NCBI GenBank assembly: GCA_041158765.1
Contig: JBEBAU010000039.1
Span: forward strand, 1-37,156
Direction of reading: 5' to 3'
DNA length: 37,156 bases
Origin: JAQBRD01 sp041158765
Lineage (GTDB): Bacteria; Patescibacteriota; Minisyncoccia; Phycocordibacterales; PALSA-1337
This document shows positions 24,429 through 32,646 of this stretch, in pieces. The notes beneath the pieces were generated by a model, which was not told the origin of the DNA, did no database searches, and saw only the letters and a list, made by a program, of their open reading frames with translations. Position 1 is the stretch's first letter; the number at the start of each line of letters is the position of its first letter. The position numbers and the translations under genes were made by a program.

Positions 24429-25541
24429 ATGACTACAGGGCTTCCCGAAGGCAAGAATTTCACCATTAATATCACATCAGGAACCGTTATTCGTACGACC
24501 CTGATTCTGATTCTTTTTGCTTTTCTCTACTATATTCGTGATCTTGTTCTTGTTATTCTCGCAGCTGTGGTAATTGCATCAGCTGTTGAGCCACTTACTC
24601 GACGTTTTGCACTCTATAAGATCAAGCGTCTTCCTGCGGTAATCATTATTTATTTGTTTATTGCACTGCTTCTTTCAATCTTTTTTGTCTTCTTCTTGCC
24701 AAACCTACTTAATGAAGCAGTTACATATCTCAGCAATCTCCCTCAGAATATTCGACTCAGTGATTTTTGGAATCCGGTGAGGGATTCTGGTGTTTCATCA
24801 CTTATTTCAACTCCTTCTGCGGTTGATACACTTTCAAATCAATCATTCTCTGTAAAAGACATTATTGAAGGATTCCGTTCGGTTATTTCTGGTACAAGTC
24901 AGGGTGTTTTGAAGACGGTGAGCGTTATCTTCGGAGGAGCATTGAGCTTCTTGCTTATGATTGTGCTTTCATTCTATCTTGCAGTGCAAGAAGATGGAGT
25001 TACGAATTTTTTGAAAATTATGAGTCCGGTGCGTCATCATAGATACGTTGTTGGCTTGTGGAAGCGATCACAGCGCAAAATTGGCTATTGGATGCAAGGA
25101 CAACTCTTGCTCGGTTTGCTCGTTGGAGTTCTTGTGTATCTCGGTCTATCAATCTTCGTTGATTCAAGTCATGCGCTATTGCTCGCATCTATTGCAGCAA
25201 TTTGTGAACTCATTCCAATATTCGGGCCGATTATTGCAGCTATTCCGGCAGTTATTATTGGATATGTTGAAGGTGGTCCTGAACACGGTCTTACAAAAGC
25301 CCTCACGGTTATTGTTATCTATGTCATTATTCATCAATTTGAAAATCACTTGCTCTATCCGCTCGTAGTGAAAAAAATTGTGGGTGTTTCACCAATACTT
25401 GTGATCCTCGCGCTCGTTGTTGGTGTGAAGCTCGCAGGTTTCCTTGGTGCAGTGCTCTCAGTTCCGATTGCTGCAGCTATTATGGAATATGTAAGTGATA
25501 TTGAACGTGAGAAGGGTGGAGCAGTCGAGAATGCAACATAA
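24429..25541 (+). CDS. PerM/AI-2E-family membrane permease
   Basis: 370 residues, about eight membrane segments. Typical UPF0118 pattern: an N-terminal helix pair (IRTTLILILFAFLYYIRDL; VILAAVVIASAVEP), a soluble stretch (about 95-155), then a C-terminal bundle with E-L-I-P-I-F-G-P near the middle and H-Q-F-E-N-H-L-L-Y-P-L-V toward the end, both hallmarks of the family. The family includes TqsA and sodium/proton antiporters, so the substrate is open. I start at ATG 24429, 6 nt after TATACT (24417-24422); a GTG at 24414 would overlap that hexamer. Confidence 0.9.
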   Translation: MTTGLPEGKNFTINITSGTVIRTTLILILFAFLYYIRDLVLVILAAVVIASAVEPLTRRFALYKIKRLPAVIIIYLFIALLLSIFFVFFLPNLLNEAVTYLSNLPQNIRLSDFWNPVRDSGVSSLISTPSAVDTLSNQSFSVKDIIEGFRSVISGTSQGVLKTVSVIFGGALSFLLMIVLSFYLAVQEDGVTNFLKIMSPVRHHRYVVGLWKRSQRKIGYWMQGQLLLGLLVGVLVYLGLSIFVDSSHALLLASIAAICELIPIFGPIIAAIPAVIIGYVEGGPEHGLTKALTVIVIYVIIHQFENHLLYPLVVKKIVGVSPILVILALVVGVKLAGFLGAVLSVPIAAAIMEYVSDIEREKGGAVENAT

Positions 25542-25563
25542 CGTACTATCCGCAAAAGAATAT

Positions 25564-27027
25564 ATGACAAAAGAACAAAAAACATTTTATATCACCACAA
25601 CGCTTCCATACGTAAATGCAAATCCACACCTCGGTCATGCAATGGAATTTATTCGTGCTGACGTGGTCGCACGGTACCGTAAGCTTCTTGGTTTTGATGT
25701 GTTTTTCAATACAGGAACTGATGAGCATGGACAGAAACTATTCGATGAGGCTGCTAAAGTTGGCAAAAACGTTCAAGAATATGTTGATGCTCAGTCAGTG
25801 AATTTCAAAAAACTTGGTGCACAGCTTGGTATGTCTGAAGATGTGCATTTCATTCGTACGACTGATGCGAAGCATATTGCATGTGCACAGGCTTTTTGGA
25901 AAGCGGTGAATGATCGAGGGTTCATATACAAGAAGAACTATACTGCGAAGTATTGTATTGGTTGCGAACTTGAAAAAAAGGACTCAGATCTCGTTGACGG
26001 ACGCTGCCCAATTCATCCAAATCGCGACATCGAGCTTATCGAAGAAGAGAATTACTTTTTCAAATTCTCTGCTTTCCAGAAGCAGTTGCTTGATCTCTAT
26101 GCTTCTCGCCCAGATTTTGTAGTGCCGGATTTCCGTTTCAATGAGATTCGAGCTTTTGTTGAACGAGGACTTGAGGATTTTTCAATATCACGCTTGAAGA
26201 GCAAAATGTCATGGGGTGTTCCAGTTCCGGGAGATGATGCGCATGTGATGTATGTATGGTTCGATGCGCTTACGAGCTATATTTCAACACTTGATTGGCC
26301 AGATCAGGGAAGTGTTGCTTCTGGTGGAAATTTCAATAAATATTGGGTACATGGTACGCCGGTGCAGTATTGTGGCAAAGACAATATTCGTCAGCAAACT
26401 GCAATTTGGCAAGCAATGCTTCTTGCTGCAGGACTTCCAGCAACTTATCAAGTGATTATCAATGGTTTCATTACTGGTGAGGGTGGTGTGAAAATGAGTA
26501 AGTCACTTGGAAATGTAGTTGATCCACTTGATATTGTGAAAGAATATGGAACAGATGCGCTTCGATACTATGTGCTTCGAGAAATATCGATTTTTGAAGA
26601 TAGTCCTTTCACGGAGGAGCGTTTCAAAGATGCGTACAATGCAAATCTTGCAAACGGCCTTGGAAATCTCGTGAGTCGTGTGATCAAAATGGCTGAAACA
26701 AACGGGGTCAAATTCGACAATAACAATCTAGATGTTACTGCGCTCAATATATTGAATGATGAATTCTATAAGAAGTATGAGCTCAATAAGGTGTGTGATG
26801 TGATATGGAAAAAGATAGGTAATGCTGATCGTTTCATCCAAGAGCAAGCTCCTTTCAAAAAGGTAAAAGTTGATGCTGCTGCCGGCAAAGCAGATATTGC
26901 GTATCTACTCGGTGAGGTTGCTGCCATCGGTGCAATGCTTACGCCTATTTTGCCAGAGACAGCAGGCAAGATTGCCACTGCGCTTCGAGATAATACCGTT
27001 GCTGCGCCGCTCTTTTTGCGCAAATAA
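25564..27027 (+). CDS. metG: Methionyl-tRNA synthetase
   Basis: 487 residues from ATG 25564, where MTKEQKTFYITTTLPYVNA is the family start; upstream in-frame codons overlap the permease gene. HIGH reads HLGH (22-25) and KMSKS is at 310-314. A single zinc knuckle is formed by C131, C134, C148 and H151 (C-x-x-C...C-P-I-H). There is no C-terminal EMAP/Arc1p-like tRNA-binding domain. The order permease-metG-tatD is tight; metG followed by tatD is a common bacterial pairing. Confidence 0.97.
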   Translation: MTKEQKTFYITTTLPYVNANPHLGHAMEFIRADVVARYRKLLGFDVFFNTGTDEHGQKLFDEAAKVGKNVQEYVDAQSVNFKKLGAQLGMSEDVHFIRTTDAKHIACAQAFWKAVNDRGFIYKKNYTAKYCIGCELEKKDSDLVDGRCPIHPNRDIELIEEENYFFKFSAFQKQLLDLYASRPDFVVPDFRFNEIRAFVERGLEDFSISRLKSKMSWGVPVPGDDAHVMYVWFDALTSYISTLDWPDQGSVASGGNFNKYWVHGTPVQYCGKDNIRQQTAIWQAMLLAAGLPATYQVIINGFITGEGGVKMSKSLGNVVDPLDIVKEYGTDALRYYVLREISIFEDSPFTEERFKDAYNANLANGLGNLVSRVIKMAETNGVKFDNNNLDVTALNILNDEFYKKYELNKVCDVIWKKIGNADRFIQEQAPFKKVKVDAAAGKADIAYLLGEVAAIGAMLTPILPETAGKIATALRDNTVAAPLFLRK

Positions 27028-27053
27028 TTAAGCATACGTTAACGCATATCTAT

Positions 27054-27923
27054 ATGTCAGTCGCTGATCTCAAATACATAGACATTCATTGTCATCTCAA
27101 TTATCCGCAATATGCGAGTGATTTGGATGAAACAGTTACGCGAGCAGTTGAGGCCGGTATTGGTATGATTGTTATTGGTACGGATCTCGCAACATCAAAG
27201 CGCGCTATAGAGATTGCTGAAAAGCATGAATATGTCTGGGCAATTATTGGTTTGCATCCAATTCATGCGCATGAAGAACGTTTTGATTACGATGCATATA
27301 TGACGCTTGCAAAGCACCCGAAGGTGGTTGGTATCGGTGAGTGTGGATATGATTATTTCAGAACAGATGCTTCAGTTGGGGCATCATGGGGTGCGAGTCA
27401 GTATGAGGCTCAGCACGAAGCTTTCACTCGACAGATAGATCTTGCGCATGCTGTAGGGAAGCCGCTCATGCTACATCTCCGTAGCGCGCCGGGGATTGTT
27501 GGGGCGGTGGGTGTTGCGACAAATCCCGTAACACATGTTGATGCATATGCTGATGCACTCGCAGTGCTTCGAGCCTATCCGGGAGGTCTTAAGGTGCGTG
27601 GTGATGCGCACTTTTTTGCAGGAACACTTGCGCAAGCGAAGGCTTTCATTGAGCTTGATTTCACTATTTCATTCACTGGTGTGATTACATTCGCTCGTTC
27701 ATATGATGAAATAATTCGAGAAATTCCTCTCGATCGAATATTATCCGAAACAGATGCGCCGTTTGTAGCGCCAATGCCATATCGAGGCGAGCGTAATGAA
27801 CCGGCATATGTTATTGAAGTTGCGCACAAGCTCGCCGAGCTCAAGGGGGCATTGGCGCTTAACGAACGCGATGCAGTATTGAAACAACTCGTTGACAACG
27901 CTCGAAAATTATTTTCGATATAG
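27054..27923 (+). CDS. tatD: TatD-family metal-dependent deoxyribonuclease
   Basis: 289 residues, TIM-barrel amidohydrolase fold. Metal ligands visible are H-x-H in YIDIHCHLN, Glu in GIGECGYD, His in MLHLRS, His in GDAHFFAG and Asp in SETDAPF. The family has 3'-5' exonuclease activity and a role in DNA repair or turnover. The strand around 105-170 carries extra residues compared with the usual 255-265 length. It is downstream of metG and ends at a terminator. Confidence 0.92.
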   Translation: MSVADLKYIDIHCHLNYPQYASDLDETVTRAVEAGIGMIVIGTDLATSKRAIEIAEKHEYVWAIIGLHPIHAHEERFDYDAYMTLAKHPKVVGIGECGYDYFRTDASVGASWGASQYEAQHEAFTRQIDLAHAVGKPLMLHLRSAPGIVGAVGVATNPVTHVDAYADALAVLRAYPGGLKVRGDAHFFAGTLAQAKAFIELDFTISFTGVITFARSYDEIIREIPLDRILSETDAPFVAPMPYRGERNEPAYVIEVAHKLAELKGALALNERDAVLKQLVDNARKLFSI

Positions 27924-27952
27924 AAAATTGAGCGTAATTTCAGATTTTTTTG

Positions 27953-27975
27953 AACGGGACTTTATCCCGTTTTTT
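27953..27975 (+). terminator. Terminator after tatD
   Basis: AACGGGA (27953-27959) pairs with TCCCGTT (27965-27971), followed by T to 27975. Confidence 0.8.
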
Positions 27976-28018
27976 GTATGCTGATTGGGTCGGAAATTAA
28001 TAGCAAAATAATATACAT

Positions 28019-28570
28019 ATGTACAAAGACACAGATGCAATAGTTGATGAGGTCATTGCGCGGGGCAATGCAGTAGAAGTCGAGGATGATTTTTTGGGTA
28101 TAGAAGATGCTGATGATGAACGAGGATTCACCTTGATCGAGGTGCTTGTGGTCATCGGTATTATTGCGGTTTTGGCTGCCGTGGTGCTGGTTGCGGTGAA
28201 CCCTGCACGACAGTTTAAGCTTGCACGAGATGCTCAGCGTGTAAGCAATGTGAATTCACTGTTGAATACCGTTGGACAGAATATTGCAGAGCATCACGGG
28301 CAGTTTATTTGTGGTAGTGACACTACTGCCACAGCGATACCACAGCCAGGGACTGTGATGAGAAGCGCTGGAGGAGGTTTTGATATTGGACGATGTATTG
28401 TGCCGGCGTACATTTCTGCAATACCGTTTGATCCGGGGACAGCAGGAACGTATTACTATACGAGCCCAACTGATTACGATACTGGCTATACCATATCGCA
28501 GGATGAACAGGGTAGGATTACGATCGCTGCTACTGGTGAAATCACACCAACCATCAGCGTCACTCGATAA
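28019..28570 (+). CDS. Type IV pilin-like protein with a long acidic leader
   Basis: 183 residues. The prepilin signal is R-G-F-T-L-I-E-V: cleavage after G36, Phe at +1 and the conserved Glu at +5 (E41), followed by a hydrophobic helix to about 62. The 36-residue leader is unusually long and acidic (many Asp and Glu), whereas type IVa leaders are 5-10 residues. The globular part has two Cys (near 98 and in GRCIVP) that could form a disulphide, and a final strand pattern ITIAATGEITPTISV. No prepilin peptidase or assembly ATPase lies in this window. CPR are known to use type IV pili for DNA uptake and host contact; the role here is inferred from that. Confidence 0.88.
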   Translation: MYKDTDAIVDEVIARGNAVEVEDDFLGIEDADDERGFTLIEVLVVIGIIAVLAAVVLVAVNPARQFKLARDAQRVSNVNSLLNTVGQNIAEHHGQFICGSDTTATAIPQPGTVMRSAGGGFDIGRCIVPAYISAIPFDPGTAGTYYYTSPTDYDTGYTISQDEQGRITIAATGEITPTISVTR

Positions 28571-28617
28571 ATAATCCACGAATCAAATAATCAACAAATA
28601 GAGTATACTTGTGATGT

Positions 28618-29622
28618 ATGAAACCATCACAGGGTATTCTATTTTTGGCTATTCTTGCTACGTGCACCATTCTTTTGGGGTTTGCTGCTCGTAGTAATTA
28701 TTTTGTGATTGTTGAACAAAAAACACCTGTTCAGGTAGTGAAATCAAAACCTACCAATTTCAATCCACCTCTACCACTTATTACAGAAAAAGACACGAAG
28801 TCTGCTGCGAGTACTACAAAACCTGTTGCGAAACCTATAGTGAAGCCAGCACCAAAACCCGCTCCCGGAACAGTAATTACTGCAGAGTCCTATCTCATTG
28901 GAAATCTTGTAACTGGCGAAGTTTATCTTTCAAAAAATCCAGACAGAATAGTACCAATAGCTTCAATCACAAAAATTTTCACCACACTCACTGCTCGAGA
29001 AGTCATTGCTACGAGTACTATGATTGTAATTACCGACAAGGTGCTTGATGCTGGATATGGTTCTGCAGGAGGATTAGTTGAAAATGAATCATTCTCGCCA
29101 CAAGAGCTCGAATATCCACTTCTTCTTGAGTCGAGCAATGATGCTGCCGAAGCATTAGCTGCATCAGTCGGGTATGACACCTATATGCAATCAATGAATG
29201 CTCTCGCTCAAAAAATCGGCTTGAAACAAACAAGATTTTTTGACCCATCAGGTATGAGTCCGGGGAATGTTTCAAATGCACGAGACTTATTCAAACTTGC
29301 TCAATATCTCTATGCTAATGAACAAGGTTTGCTCGAGATAACTCGTCTTCCGACAATGAGTCTTGCTACGACAACAACGCACCAAAATCATCTATTTGTG
29401 AATATAGATCCATTCGTATATGACCCACATTTCATCGGAGGGAAGACGGGTCGAACTAATGAAGCAAAAGAGGCAATGCTTTCACTATTTACCTATTCTT
29501 CAGGTGGAATAACATATCCTGTTGGTATGATCGTATTACGGTCTGATTTTAGTGCTCGAGAAACAGACTCAGATACGCTCTTTTCGAAGCTTATGACCAA
29601 GCTCGACAGCCTTCACAAATAG
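28618..29622 (+). CDS. D-alanyl-D-alanine carboxypeptidase (S11, PBP5/6-like)
   Basis: 334 residues. An N-terminal membrane anchor (about 7-24) and a Pro/Lys-rich linker (66-84, repeats of KP and AP) hold the catalytic domain outside the membrane. The active-site motifs are complete: S-I-T-K with nucleophile S116 and K119, S-S-N at 172-174, and K-T-G at 275-277. It trims the terminal D-Ala of peptidoglycan stem peptides. There is no C-terminal amphipathic anchor, which the N-terminal helix replaces. TATACT (28604-28609) ends 8 nt before the ATG: leaderless. Confidence 0.93.
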   Translation: MKPSQGILFLAILATCTILLGFAARSNYFVIVEQKTPVQVVKSKPTNFNPPLPLITEKDTKSAASTTKPVAKPIVKPAPKPAPGTVITAESYLIGNLVTGEVYLSKNPDRIVPIASITKIFTTLTAREVIATSTMIVITDKVLDAGYGSAGGLVENESFSPQELEYPLLLESSNDAAEALAASVGYDTYMQSMNALAQKIGLKQTRFFDPSGMSPGNVSNARDLFKLAQYLYANEQGLLEITRLPTMSLATTTTHQNHLFVNIDPFVYDPHFIGGKTGRTNEAKEAMLSLFTYSSGGITYPVGMIVLRSDFSARETDSDTLFSKLMTKLDSLHK

Positions 29623-29670
29623 GAGCATAATTAGGTGGTAAAGGTCGAAGACTATTTCAATTCAAATACC

Positions 29671-29907
29671 ATGAAAGCACTACACACAATTGCATTTATC
29701 CTTGTTATCATTGGTGGTCTCAACTGGCTCCTTGTTGGTTTCAACTGGAACCTTGTTGACGCTATTTTCAATGTAGGAAGCTATGCTTCACGAGCTATTT
29801 ACATCTTGGTTGGACTTTCAGCTATATATCTTGTTATTACTCACAAGAAGAGCTGTGGCGATTGTTCATCAAGCAAAACTCCCTCAACTCCTGCGGGAAC
29901 TATGTAA
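29671..29907 (+). CDS. DUF378 small membrane protein
   Basis: 78 residues from ATG 29671. The family opening MKALHTIAFILVIIGGLNW and a second helix IYILVGLSAIYLVI match DUF378, whose function is unknown. The cytoplasmic tail carries C-G-D-C, a possible redox or metal pair. An in-frame GTG at 29635 with AGGAG at 29621-29625 could add 12 residues; I prefer ATG because DUF378 proteins begin at that point. Confidence 0.8.
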   Translation: MKALHTIAFILVIIGGLNWLLVGFNWNLVDAIFNVGSYASRAIYILVGLSAIYLVITHKKSCGDCSSSKTPSTPAGTM

Positions 29908-29927
29908 TCTCCGTTTGGAAATTACTC

Positions 29928-29965
29928 AAAAGAAAATGCTCGCCGTACGGTGAGCATTTTCTTTT
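29928..29965 (+). terminator. Strong terminator after the DUF378 gene
   Basis: 29928-29943 pairs with 29949-29964 (a 16-bp stem with one G-U pair), A-rich on the left and T-rich on the right, so it works in either direction. Confidence 0.85.
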
Positions 29966-29991
29966 TCACACACAACCTGTACAATTACCTC

Positions 29992-30111
29992 ATGGAAACA
30001 ATCATCATTGCAGTCATCGTTGTTGCAGCGCTTATTTATCTTGCTAAGCCTATTGCAAAAGATAAAGGGAAGGATAAGGGTAAGGGAGATGGAAAGGGAG
30101 GGAAGAAATAA
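29992..30111 (+). CDS. 39-residue single-span membrane peptide with Lys/Gly tail
   Basis: A short gene. The N-terminus is a hydrophobic helix (residues 3-18, IIIAVIVVAALIYLAK), and the rest is a tail built of Lys, Gly and Asp (KDKGKDKGKGDGKGGKK). TACAAT at 29980-29985 ends 6 nt before the ATG, the same leaderless arrangement as in the large genes here, and it lies between a terminator and the next promoter. These points support a real gene. Function unknown. A membrane peptide with a basic tail could bind phospholipid or RNA, but that is speculation. Confidence 0.55.
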   Translation: METIIIAVIVVAALIYLAKPIAKDKGKDKGKGDGKGGKK

Positions 30112-30115
30112 TTAT

Positions 30116-30211
30116 TTGACATAGGTTGTGTGATTTTGTACGATTTTAATGCAACATGCGTGAGGGCTTAACGTTAGCTCTCAATGTATCTTGCAGAAGG
30201 AGGTGAGATAA
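30116..30211 (+). promoter_or_regulatory. Promoter, leader hairpin and very strong Shine-Dalgarno site
   Basis: TTGACA (30116-30121), exactly 17 nt, TACGAT (30139-30144). The leader has a 7-bp hairpin, GAGGGCT (30162-30168) with AGCTCTC (30176-30182). AGAAGGAGGTGA (30195-30206), nearly the full anti-Shine-Dalgarno complement, lies 5 nt before the ATG. Confidence 0.75.
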
Positions 30212-30454
30212 ATGAAAAAAGGTTTTTCTGTCGGAAAACGGTTTCCGGTGAAAGATGATCAATTCGTGACTTCGAGTTACACCCATCAGGGTGGAATTAT
30301 TACTCGGTGTGTGAAGGTAGCTATTACCACTCGTGGTGTTGCTGTCCGTCACTCAAAGGACCCAACGAAGGCTACCATGTTCTTCAATCGTGGAGAATGG
30401 GATGCCTTTTTGAAGGGTGCTAAGGACGGCGAGTTCGATCTCAAGAAGCGCTAG
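30212..30454 (+). CDS. DUF397-domain protein
   Basis: 80 residues, the whole protein being one DUF397 domain: T-S-S-Y near 20-23, R-C-V-K-V-A (32-37), V-A-V-R-H-S-K-D-P (43-51), and E-W-D-A-F-L-K-G-A-K-D-G-E-F-D-L (62-77). In actinomycetes, where the family is best known, DUF397 genes sit beside XRE-type regulators of the WhiJ/AbaA kind and may act as their partners. No such regulator is adjacent here. The ribosome binding site predicts strong translation. Confidence 0.8.
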   Translation: MKKGFSVGKRFPVKDDQFVTSSYTHQGGIITRCVKVAITTRGVAVRHSKDPTKATMFFNRGEWDAFLKGAKDGEFDLKKR

Positions 30455-30473
30455 TGTTACCGGCGCTTGTCCC

Positions 30474-30503
30474 AAAGCTGAAGACATTTCTTCAGCTTTT
30501 TTA
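30474..30503 (+). terminator. Terminator of the DUF397 gene
   Basis: AGCTGAAGA (ending 30484) pairs with TCTTCAGCT (30489-30497), flanked by A and T runs. Confidence 0.85.
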
Positions 30504-30505
30504 TG

Positions 30506-30601
30506 TTGTATTTGCTATATTTGAATATGTATAGTATTTTCTCGTGAGGACCTGATATTTCGTCAGACCAAATAGTCAACCGTCAAATCCCATGAAAGGA
30601 G
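30506..30601 (+). promoter_or_regulatory. Promoter and Shine-Dalgarno site of the 30609 gene
   Basis: TTGTAT (30506-30511), 18 nt, TATAGT (30530-30535). In the leader of about 65 nt is a small CTGA/TCAG hairpin; AAAGGAG (30595-30601) lies 7 nt before the GTG start. Confidence 0.6.
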
Positions 30602-30608
30602 ATTTACT

Positions 30609-31568
30609 GTGAACAAAGAATCAAGCATTCGTTTCAAGAATCAGCCATTTATGGCTCAAGTCGAAGACCGTGGTGACAAGCCGATTCGGTGCACTCCCGT
30701 GGTTTATGATGAAAATATGAACTGCGGAGTCGCTGTGTTGTATGAAAACGGCGGAGGGCAGATGTGGGGCCTAGTAACCCCTAGAAACCTGATTGCCGCA
30801 TGGCGGGCGACGGAAGTGCTTCGTTTGCTCTCAGTGATTGAGAGCAACACACTTCATGCATCGTATTACACCGCTCTTCGTAATCCGCATGATTCGGATA
30901 TCGAGAGAAGTGTGATTCCCATGATCGAAAAGATTGGTCGCGACGCTTACGATCGTATCATGTCGCTGCCTGTGCCCGAAGCAATTATCCGGTTAATTTT
31001 GGATGGTCAAAGCCAAGATTTCAGGCCCAGCCTGTATCCAATTACCGAAGAGGTTGCGGCAGGCACAATCACGTGGCGACAGGAGTTTGCTGATGCTGGC
31101 GTCGAACACCCCGATGAAATTGAAAAAAAAGCGAAGGAGCAGGAGGAAATTATTGCAAAATACGAAGCTCTCCTTACCTCCTATGCTTCGCACATCGGAA
31201 TTCCTAGAAGAAGCCTTGGCATGAATTGCATTGAAAATGCATTGGTCATGGTTGTGAAAAAGGGTCCAGAGGAAGGCTGCGTCACCAATCATGTGACTGT
31301 TGCGCTTGCTGGTGTTTTGGGAGGGGTTGCTGTGGCTAGTCTGTCGGCGCTCATGATGAGTTCTTTTTTGGAGGATGACATAAAGGGTCATTATCGTGAG
31401 GAAAAAGAAGCGGATTTGAATGCCGCAGCCTCATGGCTCTCTAAATCCTCGGGCACCCCATTACCATTTCCCGGATCTTTGTTCGGGATGAGGAGCGGAG
31501 GCCTGTCTTTCAAAAAAGCAAAAAGACTACTTTGCGAGTTATCTGAAAAATACATCGCGCTCATCTGA
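30609..31568 (+). CDS. Unknown protein with one predicted membrane segment
   Basis: 319 residues, GTG start fixed by the Shine-Dalgarno site. No family recognised. Residues 1-220 are soluble and mixed, with a long helix (about 165-195, rich in Glu and Lys, possibly a short coiled coil). Residues about 225-250 (VTVALAGVLGGVAVASLSALMM) are one hydrophobic helix, and the last 65 residues are soluble again. No signal peptide. Its base composition and regulatory layout (promoter, leader, Shine-Dalgarno, own terminator) match the unknown genes at 13950 and 30212 rather than the housekeeping genes. Confidence 0.7.
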   Translation: MNKESSIRFKNQPFMAQVEDRGDKPIRCTPVVYDENMNCGVAVLYENGGGQMWGLVTPRNLIAAWRATEVLRLLSVIESNTLHASYYTALRNPHDSDIERSVIPMIEKIGRDAYDRIMSLPVPEAIIRLILDGQSQDFRPSLYPITEEVAAGTITWRQEFADAGVEHPDEIEKKAKEQEEIIAKYEALLTSYASHIGIPRRSLGMNCIENALVMVVKKGPEEGCVTNHVTVALAGVLGGVAVASLSALMMSSFLEDDIKGHYREEKEADLNAAASWLSKSSGTPLPFPGSLFGMRSGGLSFKKAKRLLCELSEKYIALI

Positions 31569-31580
31569 CACAACAAAATC

Positions 31581-31616
31581 AAATCGCGTACAGCACATAG
31601 CTAGTATGCGATTTTT
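31581..31616. terminator. Terminator between convergent genes
   Basis: AAATCGC-G-TAC (31581-31591) pairs with GTA-T-GCGATTT (31604-31613), with A runs to the left and T runs to the right; it can serve both strands. Confidence 0.7.
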
Positions 31617-31633
31617 ATTTTCTTATTAAATAG

Positions 31634-32605
31634 TTATTTCATTAAACCTTCTAGAATTCCTGCTGGTGTGACCTTGAGTAGAAGTACTGCTCCGACTGAT
31701 GGTGCTGTCGTCATTGGTTCTCCTGGTTTGCGTTCCGCATAATTAACCTGCAATTCTCGAGAATTCACTGGTATGTATGTAGATTGTGGAGCAATCCTGT
31801 CGCCGATGAGGAAAGCGTTCGTGGTCTTGTAGCCAGTTGAGGTTTTGATAGCTACAACTGCATAGTAGAAGAGTCCGCTACCTCCAGTATCTTGGGTAAC
31901 AAGAAAAGCTGTGTCGGCAATACCATCGCCAGTGAGATCTCCGGTTGCTTCATTGCCAAAGTATCGAGTGGTAATTTTTGATGATGAGTTAGGAATAGGT
32001 AAAATTTGAGAAATACCATTCACCAATGTTATTGATTTGCCATCAATAGTAATTGTTGCATTTTTTCCATCAAAACCATTTGTTGATGGCGTTGTTGATT
32101 GCGATGGTGTTTGAATTGTTGCGCTCGCTGGATTGAGTATCCAAATTGAATAATTGAGATATCCTGCGAAGCTCACCCAAAGAATGTAGGGAATAAGGAG
32201 CCACATTGCTGGTCGAGATATTCGATAGAAGAGGACCATTACCCACACTATAGCAAGCCATAGAGCAGTGATATTCACGAATGCCCAGAATGGACTGTGT
32301 AGACTGAAGAATACGATTGACCATGATGCATTGAGAATAAGCTGTATGCCGAATACAGAGAGAGCCTTTTTCACATCTGTGCGTGCGAGACCCTTATTCC
32401 ACACAAGGAATGCGGCAATACCCATGAGGACATAGAGAGTTGTCCATACAGGACCGAATATCCAGCTCGGTGGATTGAGCTCTGGTTTCACCAATGTTGC
32501 ATACCACGTTGGTATTTCAGAAAAGGTGAAAATTGAACCGATAAGTCCTGCGAGTTGAGATACGGCAACGGCAATGACTAACTTGAAAAATGTATTGAGT
32601 TTCAT
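31634..32605 (-). CDS. TspO/MBR-family protein with added C-terminal domain
   Basis: 323 residues from the ATG at 32605 (minus strand), 6 nt after TATTAT. Residues 1-160 are a complete five-helix TspO: WYATLVKPELNPPSWIFGPVW, LILNASWSIVFFSLHSPFWAF, and P-Y-I-L-W-V-S-F-A-G-Y-L-N-Y. After a Ser/Thr-rich linker (about 165-180) a further 140 residues form a beta-rich domain with T-G-D-L-T-G-D-G-I-A-D, a calcium-loop-like (FG-GAP/dockerin type) element. Ordinary TspO proteins are about 150-160 residues and end after the fifth helix. TspO binds tetrapyrroles and sterol-like ligands in other organisms. The extra domain, probably outside the cell, is the unusual part. Confidence 0.88.
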   Translation of the reverse strand: MKLNTFFKLVIAVAVSQLAGLIGSIFTFSEIPTWYATLVKPELNPPSWIFGPVWTTLYVLMGIAAFLVWNKGLARTDVKKALSVFGIQLILNASWSIVFFSLHSPFWAFVNITALWLAIVWVMVLFYRISRPAMWLLIPYILWVSFAGYLNYSIWILNPASATIQTPSQSTTPSTNGFDGKNATITIDGKSITLVNGISQILPIPNSSSKITTRYFGNEATGDLTGDGIADTAFLVTQDTGGSGLFYYAVVAIKTSTGYKTTNAFLIGDRIAPQSTYIPVNSRELQVNYAERKPGEPMTTAPSVGAVLLLKVTPAGILEGLMK

Positions 32606-32646
32606 ACTAGTATAATAGCATTTTTCCACTGCACTATTCTGCTACT

